64,000 bases of DNA, taken from Microbacterium terricola (GTDB lineage: Bacteria; Actinomycetota; Actinomycetes; Actinomycetales; Microbacteriaceae). The translations under genes were made by a program, and so were the position numbers. The notes below the pieces were generated by a model. The model saw nothing but the letters and a program-made list of their open reading frames with translations, made no database searches and had not been told where the DNA came from. The stretch lies in NCBI RefSeq assembly GCF_027943945.1, contig NZ_AP027141.1:2356001-2420000 (forward strand), written 5' to 3'. Shown here piece after piece: positions 18,196 to 26,140 of this stretch (its first letter is position 1; every line of letters begins with the position of its first letter).

Positions 18196-18849
18196 CTAGG
18201 CGTCGCGCAGGGAGGAGGCCAGCTGCCCGCGGCGCTGGAGGTCGAGCTTGCGGAGGATCTGGTGCACGTGGTTCTTCACGGTCGTCGTCTGGATGAACAG
18301 CTCGGAGGCGATCTCGCTGTTCGACAGACCCCGCGTGATGAGGCGCCCGATCTCGAGCTCGCGTCGCGTCAGCGCCGTCACCGGGGGCGGGGCGGGTGTC
18401 GTCTCACGGCCCAAGCTCGCGAACAGCAGCGCGGCGATCGAGCTCGGGCACACCGCCTCACCCTCGACGGCCAGGCGCACCGTCCGCACGAGGACCGCCA
18501 GGCTCTCGTCGCAGCCGACGAAGGCGCGGATGCCCAGCGCCGCCGCCGCCGCGATCGGCGGGCGGGGCGTCATCGCCAGCCCCACGACAGGGCAGGCGCC
18601 GCCGATGCCCGCCATCGTGCGGGCGAGCCCGCCGGCATCGATGTCGACGAGCGCGACAGAGGCCTGAGCGGCCGCCGCGGGGAGGCTGGCGGCCGTCGAC
18701 TCGACGGCCGCGGCCGCGATCCCGTCATCGGCGAGCGCGCGGGCGACGGACTCGCGGTAGAACCGCACGTCGCTCACGACCAGGGCGCGCATCGGCGGCC
18801 CATCCGAATGAGATGGGTCCACGCTGACGCGCTCTCCGAATTGGCTCAT
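18196..18849 (-). CDS. LuxR-family regulator (receiver-like plus GerE-type HTH)
   Basis: 217 residues if started at ATG 18849 (MSQFGERVSVDP); a second ATG at 18793 (MRALVVSDVRFYRESVARAL) would leave the receiver-like domain intact. The C terminus is a clear LuxR HTH: LTRRELEIGRLITRGLSNSE, then FIQTTTVKNHVHQILRKLDL. The receiver half lacks an obvious DD pair, so phosphorylation is doubtful. Divergent from the MmyB-type regulator and 116 bases upstream of the first eCIS gene, it is the most likely local activator of the particle. Confidence 0.85.
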   Translation of the reverse strand: MSQFGERVSVDPSHSDGPPMRALVVSDVRFYRESVARALADDGIAAAAVESTAASLPAAAAQASVALVDIDAGGLARTMAGIGGACPVVGLAMTPRPPIAAAAALGIRAFVGCDESLAVLVRTVRLAVEGEAVCPSSIAALLFASLGRETTPAPPPVTALTRRELEIGRLITRGLSNSEIASELFIQTTTVKNHVHQILRKLDLQRRGQLASSLRDA

Positions 18850-19101
18850 GGGGTACCCCCGACGTGCGCGCACCACAGTGCTCTCACCCCGACACCAGAA
18901 CTTGCCAGGCGCAATCCCCCACACCACACAGCACGAAGGGTGGTCTCGCTGAGGAAGCCGAACCGCGCGCCAGGTGCTCAGTATTGCGCAGGGTCGCCGA
19001 CGACGAAAGGGCATGCGCGGGCTCGTTCGAGCAGCACGCGGGACGCATGGGGGCAACGGCAGTGCCTCCCGCGTCGGGTGCCACACGCCTACGGTGGAGG
19101 C

Positions 19102-20031
19102 ATGGGTGACGTGCGTGGGGAGATCCGGGAGTTCCTGAGCTCACGGCGCGCGCGGGTGACGCCCGAGCTGGCCGGTCTGCCCGCCTATGGCGGCAATCGC
19201 CGGGTGCCTGGACTGCGCCGCGAAGAGGTCGCGATGCTCGCGGGCGTCTCGGTCGACTACTACGTGCGCCTCGAACGGGGCAACCTCGCGGGGGCGTCGG
19301 AGAGTGTGCTGGATGCGGTGGCCCGTACCCTGCAGCTCGACGACGCCGAGCGGGAGTACTTGTTCGACCTCGCGAAGACCGCCGGCGGAACCCGGCGGCG
19401 CGCACCGAAGGCGGCGGGTGGCGTGCGTCCCGCGGTGCGCCAGGTGCTCGACGCGATCACCGACGGGCCCGCGTGGGTGCGCAACGGGCGCCATGACATC
19501 CTCGCCGAGAACCGCCTCGCCCGCGCGCTCTACTCGCCCCTCTACGACGGGCCGCACCGGCCGGTGAACACGACGCGGTCGATCTACCTCGACCCGGCGG
19601 CGCGCACGTTCTGGCGCGACTACGACCGGGTCGCGAAGGATGCTGCCGCCATGCTGCGCCTGGAAGCCGGCCGCAACCCGCACGATCCCGACCTCATCCG
19701 CCTGGTCGGCGAGCTGTCGACGCAGAGCGAACTGTTCCGCCGGCACTGGGCGTCGCGCGATGTGGTCTTCCACCGCAGCGGGGTGAAGCGCCTGCACCAC
19801 CCCGTGGTCGGCGACCTCGACCTGAACTACGAGTCGATGGAGCTGCCCAGCGAGCCCGGGCTCGTGCTCAACGTGTACACCGCGCCGGCGAACACGGCGT
19901 CTGCCGACGGGCTGCGCATGCTCGCGTCGTGGGCGGCCACGCAGGAGCTCGACCGCTCAGGCGGCTCCCCACACGAAGCCGTCCGGGTCGGTGAAGCTGC
20001 CGGCGTCACCGGCGATGACCAGCCCGTGTGA
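19102..20031 (+). CDS. XRE-family regulator with MmyB-like ligand domain
   Basis: 309 residues, ATG preceded by GGTGGAGGC. Residues 1-85 contain the HTH (RRVPGLRREEVAMLAGVSVD, then YYVRLERGNLAGASESVLDA). Residues 110-280 are the MmyB-like PAS-type ligand domain (WVRNGRHDILAENRLARALY, then a region ending HHPVVGDLDLNYE). Such proteins are abundant in actinobacteria and usually regulate a neighbouring oxidoreductase in response to a small molecule. Its 3' end overlaps the convergent VOC gene by 75 bases, so the last ~25 residues are constrained on both strands. Confidence 0.9.
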   Translation: MGDVRGEIREFLSSRRARVTPELAGLPAYGGNRRVPGLRREEVAMLAGVSVDYYVRLERGNLAGASESVLDAVARTLQLDDAEREYLFDLAKTAGGTRRRAPKAAGGVRPAVRQVLDAITDGPAWVRNGRHDILAENRLARALYSPLYDGPHRPVNTTRSIYLDPAARTFWRDYDRVAKDAAAMLRLEAGRNPHDPDLIRLVGELSTQSELFRRHWASRDVVFHRSGVKRLHHPVVGDLDLNYESMELPSEPGLVLNVYTAPANTASADGLRMLASWAATQELDRSGGSPHEAVRVGEAAGVTGDDQPV

Positions 20032-20559
20032 GGCCGTTCCCTCCGGCGAGACGCCCGCGACCTTCGCCAGCGAGCTGCGGCCGTTGAGGGTGAGCCCCAC
20101 GGGGCCGGTGTCGAACTCGACGTACTTGCGGCCGTAGCTCTTCGCCACGGTGAATCCGCGGTCGGCGTAGAAGTCGCGGCTGGCCACGACATCCGCGACA
20201 CCGAGCTGGAGCACGATCTCATCGATGGTGGACGACGCCGGGACGGTGTTCTTCTTGGACGACGACGCGATCGTCACCACGGTGCCGTCCGGCGCCTGCA
20301 CCGCTCCCCCGTAGCCCCACAGCGACTTCTTCGCCGGCTTCAGCACGGTGGCGCCCGCCTGCGACGCGCGGCTCACCAGGGCGTCGACCGTCGCCGGCTG
20401 GGCGACGACCAGCCCGAGGACGAAGCCCCGGAACCCGGTCGTGGGCTCGTCGGAGGGCTGCACGGAGACGCGGGAGTCGAGGCCGAGCGCCCCGGTGTAG
20501 AAGTCGGCGGACGCGGTGGGCGCGGAGGCCTCGAGGACGATGCGCTGGATGGAAGCCAC
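19957..20559 (-). CDS. two-domain VOC (glyoxalase-like) protein
   Basis: 200 residues from GTG 20559 (VASIQRIVLEASAPTASADF). Two VOC half-units are visible: residues 1-90 (DFYTGALGLDSRVSV, then a VVAQPATVDALV strand) and 105-200 (IDEIVLQLGVADVVASRDFY, then YVEFDTGPVGLTLNGR and GSFTDPDGFVWGAA). These domains bind metals or small ligands. The specific substrate is unknown. It is convergent with the MmyB-type regulator, which may be its controller. Confidence 0.85.
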   Translation of the reverse strand: MASIQRIVLEASAPTASADFYTGALGLDSRVSVQPSDEPTTGFRGFVLGLVVAQPATVDALVSRASQAGATVLKPAKKSLWGYGGAVQAPDGTVVTIASSSKKNTVPASSTIDEIVLQLGVADVVASRDFYADRGFTVAKSYGRKYVEFDTGPVGLTLNGRSSLAKVAGVSPEGTASHGLVIAGDAGSFTDPDGFVWGAA

Positions 20560-20641
20560 GGTGCCGATGCTAGATCCGCCGGGGTGTTCGGTGTCAAGCA
20601 CCCCCGAGACATCGATGCCCGGGTGGGGGGATCCTGGGGTG

Positions 20642-20959
20642 ATGAGCGAACAACGAGCGGTGGTGCGCATGTGGACCGGGGCGGTCCGCACGGCGGACCG
20701 CGACGTCTACGTCGACTACATCGAACGCACCGGCATGGCCGAGTACCGGAGCACGCCGGGCAACCTCGACGCCTGGATGCTGACACGCGACCGCGGGGAC
20801 GGCACGACCGAGATCACCACGGTGTCGCGCTGGGAGTCGCTGGACTCCATCAAGGGCTTCGCGGGCGACGACATCGAGCGCGCCGTGTTCTACCCCGAGG
20901 ACGACCGGTACCTCGTCGAGCGGGATGAGCGCGTGCGCCACTACGAGCAGCGGGGGTAG
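20642..20959 (+). CDS. ABM-type (antibiotic biosynthesis monooxygenase-like) small protein
   Basis: 105 residues (MSEQRAVVRMWTGAVRTADR, then EYIERTGMAEYRSTPGNLDA-like text and ITTVSRWESLDSIKGFAGDD). The layout (VRMWTG, a middle helix, TTVSRWESLDSIKGFAG, then FYPEDDRYL) fits the dimeric ferredoxin-like ABM fold, often of unknown substrate. It starts 82 bases from the divergent VOC gene. Short, standalone, no clear partner. Confidence 0.75.
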   Translation: MSEQRAVVRMWTGAVRTADRDVYVDYIERTGMAEYRSTPGNLDAWMLTRDRGDGTTEITTVSRWESLDSIKGFAGDDIERAVFYPEDDRYLVERDERVRHYEQRG

Positions 20960-21004
20960 GTCCGTCAGAGGGCCACATGTCGCGCCTCGGAGCTGTCGAG
21001 GTAG

Positions 21005-21528
21005 AGGGACCGCGGCCCCCTCCTTTACGTCGACCACGGGATGACGGGTGCGAATCGTGCTCGACCCGGACTGCGGGAGGCTCTCGCCGCCGTGAGACGC
21101 GGCGATACTCTCGTCGTCACCAAGTTGGACAGACTCGCCAGATCGCTGCGAGACGCCCGCGACATCGCAGATGAGCTCACCGCGAAGGGGTGGCGCTCAG
21201 TCTCGGCGGGAGTCGCTACGACCCGACCGATCCGGTCGGACGACTGCTGTTCAACGTTCTCGGGATGGTGGCGGAGTTCGAGCGCGACCTGATCAGCATG
21301 CGCACACGGGAAGGGATGGCGGTCGCCCGCGCCAAGGGCCGGCTCAAGGGCAAGCAGCCGAAGCTGTCGAAGGCACAACGTGCCCTGCTGTTCGAACTCC
21401 ACGACCGTGGCGAGTACACCCAGACGGAAACCGCCGGGCTGCTCAGCGTCTCGCGAGCAACGATCTACCGGGAGCTTCAGCGCCGCCGGAGGGCGTTCCT
21501 CGCCGTCTGCGAGGCGCACATCTACTGA
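21005..21528 (+). pseudogene. serine recombinase/resolvase remnant, 5'-truncated and frameshifted
   Basis: Two frames together encode the C-terminal two thirds of a Tn3-type resolvase. Frame one runs LYVDHGMTGANRARPGLREA to RDARDIADELTAKG. Around 21186-21190 it shifts by one base in a GGGG run and continues as ALSLGGSRYDPTDPVGRLLF, then EFERDLISMRTREGMAVARA and an HTH (ETAGLLSVSRATIYRELQRR). One extra G would restore the frame. The N-terminal part with the catalytic Ser is missing: a TAG stop lies at 21002-21004. It marks an old mobile element at the left side of the island-like region. Confidence 0.85.
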
Positions 21529-21785
21529 TCTGATCACCGCGGACGCGGAGAGACCCATCGCTCATCCGAACGCCGCCCTCAAACGGGGCGCTCATCGAGA
21601 GTGCCCCTCGGGCGGGGTATCTGACACTCGACCGGCTCGCGCGGTGCCCGCTGGATCGCGCTGTCGGGCGTCAACGCTCGGTGGCCCGCATCTGCACGCT
21701 GGCCGACCGGGTTTCGGGCCGTCGCGGACGGCGAAGTCGGGCAGCGCCGACCGGATACTCGGCTGGAGTCGGCAGAATAGGCAAC

Positions 21786-22235
21786 GTGCCCACAGACGAC
21801 GAGATGAAGTTCCAGACTGGAGCCAGCAACTTCGGCGAGGACTGGACGCAGGAGGCCGAGGAAGCTGCGCTCCATATTCTGCTCGTCGGGAAGCGCCGCG
21901 ATCCAGAGATGCAGGGAGCTCTCGCCGAAGCGCTCGGCCGCACGCTGAACGGCGTGGACTGGAAGATCGACGCCATGGCCTCGAACTTGGACGATTTCCG
22001 CACGGCGAACGAGAACCCGCTCGGCCTCAACGCGACGGAGGTGAAGCTGCTCGCTGACTATCAGCGCGTTCCAGTTGAAGTCGCTGAGCGGTGCCGCCTC
22101 TCACACGAACGCCTCGTGGCGGGCGAGATCCCCGCGGCGCTCTCTGCAGAGCGCCGGCGCGAGGAACAGGAAGCGCGCACCTGCGGCAGTTGCTTCACGG
22201 AGTTCGCGGCCGACGGCTCGTGTATGTGTATGTGA
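21786..22235 (+). CDS. hypothetical protein with C-terminal Cys cluster
   Basis: 149 residues from GTG 21786 (VPTDDEMKFQTGASNFGEDW). The chain is acidic and helical (EAEEAALHILLVGKRRDPEM, then a stretch ending ANENPLGLNATEVKL) and ends in RTCGSCFTEFAADGSCMCM, with a C-x-x-C and a C-x-C. The Cys cluster suggests a metal site. I do not recognise the family. Its position just after the recombinase remnant suggests accessory DNA. The start is uncertain; the frame is open about 100 bases further upstream. Confidence 0.55.
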   Translation: MPTDDEMKFQTGASNFGEDWTQEAEEAALHILLVGKRRDPEMQGALAEALGRTLNGVDWKIDAMASNLDDFRTANENPLGLNATEVKLLADYQRVPVEVAERCRLSHERLVAGEIPAALSAERRREEQEARTCGSCFTEFAADGSCMCM

Positions 22236-22323
22236 CTGCGGTGGGTCGGTGCTCCAGTCGATAAGCAGCCCGTTCGGCGTGGCAATGAGGGACCGGGTTG
22301 TGGTCAGACCTCGCAACGCCCGA

Positions 22324-23328
22324 CTAAGGGTGGCGAATGGTCGCTTCAGCATCGATGAACTGCGCCTGGAAAGCGGTCTGGCCCATTGGCAGCATTACGG
22401 CCCCGATGAAGTGCAGGCGCTGCGGGTCTCCCTCTAGGGTCAGTGCAACGCCGGGGAGGGGTTCATGGCCGCGCCCGGTATCGAACGGGCTGTCAGCCTT
22501 CTCGACCGTCAGGAGTTGGCTCCTCGGGATGCTGAGAAGTTGCTCGGCCGAGCCGAAGCGCGCCCTCCACACAGAGATCTCATGTTCTCCCATCACCAGG
22601 CAGCCGTACTTCGATGCCGGCGCTCCCAACCAACGCAGCCGACGGAGGGTGGTTTCGGCCCACTGGACTGCCCAAGCGTTCCCGCCCCTTGCGCGCGCTA
22701 TCGCAGCGGCCGCCACGTGGCTGCGTATCCACGTCAATCGGACCACCCAGATGCAGAACACCGAGAACGGAATGGCGAGGACAGCGCCCCACAGCTCCAG
22801 AGGAACGTCTCCGACCTCGTCCTCTGCCCCCTCGACGTCCCACGAGATGAGCATCCAGAGTCCGACAATCTCGATCACGATCGATGCCAACGCGGCCACC
22901 GTGAGAGGGTCTCTAGCGAAGAAGCGTAACCAGTCCTGCCCCCTGACCGGGATCTTCGAATTCAACTCGCCCTGGTTCTCCATCGGCCAGACCTCACGAA
23001 GGCGAGGCCGAGTAATCGTCCCTCGAGCAAGGCGAGCACCAATACCACATAGGGCAGAGGCCGTAATCGCGATGACGAGTAGCCCGAGGGCGCTGCCGGC
23101 CACGACGACAACAATTGGCGGCATCCAACCCCACCTGCCGGAGTCGGCAGGGACGAAGAGGTCTCCGGACGAGGTCGTGGTGAGCAACACCGAGACGACG
23201 ACGAGAACGAGTCCGCCGACAAGAAGTCCTAAGAGGACGATGATCCCAAGCAGCAGCGAGCGGTCCTCATCGCGGCGCCGCAATCGCTCAGGTTCATGCA
23301 TTTCGCTCATCCTAGTGAGCGATCTCAT
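22324..23328 (-). CDS. predicted membrane protein, function unknown
   Basis: 334 residues from ATG 23328; ATGs at 23310 and 23301 are alternatives. There are about four membrane segments: LLLGIIVLLGLLVGGLVLVV (about 28-50), a segment around 70-95 (IVVVVAGSALGLLVIAITAS), one near 145-165 (VAALASIVIEIVGLWMLISW) and one near 180-200 (WGAVLAIPFSVFCIWVVRLT). The C-terminal 130 residues are soluble, with VLGVALTLEGDP-like beta text. Third positions are less G/C-rich than in the eCIS genes, in keeping with foreign DNA. No motif gives a function. Confidence 0.65.
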   Translation of the reverse strand: MRSLTRMSEMHEPERLRRRDEDRSLLLGIIVLLGLLVGGLVLVVVSVLLTTTSSGDLFVPADSGRWGWMPPIVVVVAGSALGLLVIAITASALCGIGARLARGTITRPRLREVWPMENQGELNSKIPVRGQDWLRFFARDPLTVAALASIVIEIVGLWMLISWDVEGAEDEVGDVPLELWGAVLAIPFSVFCIWVVRLTWIRSHVAAAAIARARGGNAWAVQWAETTLRRLRWLGAPASKYGCLVMGEHEISVWRARFGSAEQLLSIPRSQLLTVEKADSPFDTGRGHEPLPGVALTLEGDPQRLHFIGAVMLPMGQTAFQAQFIDAEATIRHP

Positions 23329-23661
23329 CTCGTCCGATTACAAACTCGCGATCGGGCCGACACGGCGACGCCCATCCAGCACGCATCGCGCGCCAAGGCA
23401 CCGCTCAAGCGGCAGCAGTGGTTCGTCACCTATTGGAAGCGGCGACTGGGCCATCGACGGCAGCGACGTCGACGCGGCGCGGATCCGGTGGACGCCGATG
23501 GTGGGCACGCCGAGTCCGGGTGGACTCTAGGCTCGCAGGGGCTGCTTCGCGGAGGCCACTCCGCAGCGGACATCACCGAGAAGACCCGAGGCAACCGTCT
23601 CAATGTCGCACCTCTCGTAGAAGGGCCGCAGTCCAGACAGAGGAAGCCACCCCGGAAACCC
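23329..23661. other. 333-base stretch without a convincing gene
   Basis: Short frames exist on both strands here, but none has a ribosome-binding site or protein-like composition. The region separates the 5' end of the membrane-protein gene from the 3' end of the HEPN gene. It may hold the promoter of the former (near 23335-23400, not confidently placed) and debris from island rearrangement. Confidence 0.5.
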
Positions 23662-24240
23662 TTATCCGACCTGGCGAATCCAGTCCCTTAGATAGAGAGT
23701 GATCCGTCCGACCTCATGCGGCTCTAAGAGGTTGTTGTGTGCGACGATGTTGCGGCTCTTCTCAAGCTCATCGAAGCGACTCACCACCCAGTTGACGTCG
23801 GGAAACAGATCCTCGAACTGCTCCCAGTTGTTCTGGATGAGGGAGGCGAGGTCGCCGAAGTCGGTGTAGTAGATCTCGGTGGCGCCGCGTCGCATATGCC
23901 AGCGGTCCTTGCCCTCGCTTTTCTGGCGACCCTCCACCTTCCGCCTGACCGGCGCGGTAGCTGCGGTGTCCCACCACTCGGCACCGAGTCGTTCGGCCAA
24001 ACGCTCGCTTACGACGTCGCGTACTGAGTTCTCGAACACGAAGAACGCGAGGTAGGCCGGGAGCGCTTTCATCGCAGACGCTCGTAGGTCCGCAGAAAAA
24101 TCTTCTAGGGGCATGACCCGCTGCAGTGCTTGCGGGTCGGTTGGGGCTCTCACAGCGATACCCTCTGCCTCCAGGTCATTGAGCGCATCTTCAACAGTCA
24201 GACCAGCGAAGAGCCACTCACGGAGCGACGAGTCAGTCAC
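23662..24240 (-). CDS. Swt1-type HEPN domain protein (candidate RNase effector)
   Basis: 192 residues, GTG start in a GTGA overlap with the DUF5343 gene. The C-terminal half carries the HEPN-type motif: EKSRNIVAHNNLLEPHEVGR, with R-N-x-x-x-H near residues 163-168, in a helical domain (FFVFENSVRDVVSERLAERL, then WEQFEDLFPDVNWVVSRFDE). HEPN domains with R-x4-6-H are often metal-independent RNases in toxin-antitoxin and abortive-infection systems. Here the partner is translationally coupled. The RNase activity and the assignment to the Swt1 subfamily are inferred from the motif and my memory of the family. Confidence 0.78.
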   Translation of the reverse strand: MTDSSLREWLFAGLTVEDALNDLEAEGIAVRAPTDPQALQRVMPLEDFSADLRASAMKALPAYLAFFVFENSVRDVVSERLAERLGAEWWDTAATAPVRRKVEGRQKSEGKDRWHMRRGATEIYYTDFGDLASLIQNNWEQFEDLFPDVNWVVSRFDELEKSRNIVAHNNLLEPHEVGRITLYLRDWIRQVG

Positions 24241-24875
24241 ATTAGCTCCGCTTTGATCGCCTGGAAGATCGCCCTATAGACGCTGACCTCGGTTGTCGGC
24301 GGAAGGTGGATATGAATGTCGTGATGCAATTGGAATAGCCCGCTGCCAACGCCGCTACTGCCCGTGCCCCCGCTGCCTCCCTCCGCATTGCGTGTCTCGT
24401 CTGGAGAGTTCACCTCCGTGGGCTGGTCGTCGACCTGTGTCTTCTTATCGGCTGCACCGGCGGACCAGTCGGCCTTATCGCTCAGTGCCTTAAACGTCGA
24501 GGCAGTCTTCTGTGCGACCGCATCGCCCGCGCCCGTCACCGTCTTCACGATGCCCTGAACCTGAGAAACCGACTTCTCGTAAACCTTCTGATCAGCCATG
24601 AATAGGTCGGGCCAGCCTTCACGGAGACCGGTCGCAAGAGCTTTGCCAGGGTCGCCTTTGAACTCGTTGTACCGCTGGGTAGGCGTACCGTCCGCGCTGA
24701 TGAATCCCAAAGACCGCAGGACCTTGACCATTGCTCGGTCGTTGGACGAGCCAAACCCGAGTGTCGATTTGAGAAAATCATGGGTGAACTTGGGAGGCGT
24801 GCCCGCAGACCGAATCTTGTCCAAAATCGCTGCGACGTTGACGACAGAAGGCATGTACGGGATCTCAGCGGCCAT
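24237..24875 (-). CDS. DUF5343-domain protein coupled to the HEPN gene
   Basis: 212 residues. The ATG at 24875 is chosen for its excellent AAAGGAG site 4 bases upstream. Residues 5-130 match the DUF5343 pattern, a winged-helix-like region: YMPSVVNVAAILDKIRSAGT, then DFLKSTLGFGSSNDRAMVKV, LRSLGFISADGTPTQRYNEF and a YEKSVSQV helix. A low-complexity linker (about 150-180, DDQPTEVNSPDE and GGSGGTGSSG) leads to a C-terminal segment rich in His and beta residues (FQLHHDIHIHLPPTTEV). It probably senses or restrains the HEPN partner. The gene pair is recalled from other genomes but not proven here. Confidence 0.75.
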   Translation of the reverse strand: MAAEIPYMPSVVNVAAILDKIRSAGTPPKFTHDFLKSTLGFGSSNDRAMVKVLRSLGFISADGTPTQRYNEFKGDPGKALATGLREGWPDLFMADQKVYEKSVSQVQGIVKTVTGAGDAVAQKTASTFKALSDKADWSAGAADKKTQVDDQPTEVNSPDETRNAEGGSGGTGSSGVGSGLFQLHHDIHIHLPPTTEVSVYRAIFQAIKAELM

Positions 24876-25158
24876 TTGTCTCCTTTGAGAGATGCGATAC
24901 GAGTTGTGCACATCCTGGCAGGGAAATGCGCGATATCTTGACCGACCGAGCCGTCCTGGGCTCGGGTTGACCAGCTCGGTCGTGAAGCGACGGCGCAAGG
25001 GTCATTTCGGACTGTCGATAGACAGGCAGCCGCCCGTGGTCTGCGCGGGCGATGCGCAATGTGCGTGCCCAAACCGAGCGCATGCACGCTCAGGGATCCA
25101 CCCCAGATCGGTTGATGCGGTGAATGACCATCCGATGGGGTGGGTCGCCGGTTGACGG

Positions 25159-26082
25159 TTAGGCGTTCGGTGTGCGCCAGTCCTGCCTCACGGCCCACTG
25201 CTTGAAAGTCGTGGTGGTCAGTCCGTATCGGGCCGCGTGGTTGGGTCGAGCGGGGTAGCCGACGAGGTCATCCCAGTTCCTGCCGGGGGCGTTGGGGGCC
25301 CCGGTGATCTGTTCCCACTCCTCTGGAGCATTGAAAACGGGAGTGATCTGTCGGTTCGCGACTGCAGAGATCGTGTCGGCGATCTCGGGGAAGGTGAGCA
25401 AGTCCCCCGCGAACTCGATCTCGGCTTCGTGGAATGTGTCGGGGTCGGCGACGAATGCGGCGACGGCTGCTCCGAGGTCTTCCGCGTTGATCAGAGCCAT
25501 CGCGGTCTTGGGCCCTGTCGTCGTCACCAGCCTCCCCTCGGGCAGCTCGGGGAACATGTCGAGGCGTTTGCCGGGGAGCAGGTTGTCCATGTACCAGGCG
25601 GGCTTGATGATGGTCCAGCGGTCGATGCCCGACTGGCGGACCGCGTCTTCGGCCGCCTCTTTGTTGTCCCAGTACGTTCGGAACAGCGCGCTCTGGTCGT
25701 AGCCCGGGTAGCGGCTGCGCCATCCGGTGCCTGATACGGATGTGTGAATGAGCTGCGCGACGTCAGCTCGCTTTGCTGCCGTGGCGATGTTCCGTGCCTG
25801 TCGCTGCTCGGAGTCGAGGTCGGCCGGGTCGGAGGCGAACAATTGCACGGAGAACACGACGTCATGTCCCGCGCTGGCCGCTTCCAAAGAGGCAACGTTC
25901 TCCAAGTCACCCGTCGCGAGGGCGACGCCCCGCTCGGCGAGAGCGCGCGCCGGCGCCGACTCGGGGTTGCGCACGAAGGCGGTCACTTCGTGACCTCCGT
26001 GCAGGAGCGCTTGGACGACAGCGCCGCCCTGCATTCCGGTCGCCCCGGTGACCAGGGCCCTCTTTGTGTTCGTCTCGGTCAC
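25159..26082 (-). CDS. NmrA/HSCARG-family NAD(P)-binding protein
   Basis: 307 residues. The N terminus (RALVTGATGMQGGAVVQALL) is a Rossmann motif G-x-x-G-x-x-G; GHEVTAFVRNP follows. The middle (HTSVSGTGWRSRYPGYDQ, then WTIIKPAWYMDNLLPG) fits the atypical SDR/NmrA group, which often senses NADP(H) balance and lacks dehydrogenase activity. It precedes a quinone oxidoreductase gene on the same strand by 58 bases, and both lie opposite a TetR gene, so they form a redox-stress module. Confidence 0.9.
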   Translation of the reverse strand: MTETNTKRALVTGATGMQGGAVVQALLHGGHEVTAFVRNPESAPARALAERGVALATGDLENVASLEAASAGHDVVFSVQLFASDPADLDSEQRQARNIATAAKRADVAQLIHTSVSGTGWRSRYPGYDQSALFRTYWDNKEAAEDAVRQSGIDRWTIIKPAWYMDNLLPGKRLDMFPELPEGRLVTTTGPKTAMALINAEDLGAAVAAFVADPDTFHEAEIEFAGDLLTFPEIADTISAVANRQITPVFNAPEEWEQITGAPNAPGRNWDDLVGYPARPNHAARYGLTTTTFKQWAVRQDWRTPNA

Positions 26083-26140
26083 TACGGTCTCTTCTCTCGG
26101 TCGATCTTGATAGACAACTCGGGTACCCCTGGTGCGGTGT

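Noticed and set aside
22075..22437. Plus-strand frame after the Cys-cluster gene
   Set aside because: Begins within that gene in another frame and is rich in Arg/Ser/Ala without a start signal.
23329..23661. Short frames in the gap before the membrane protein
   Set aside because: No ribosome-binding site, no motif; composition not protein-like.
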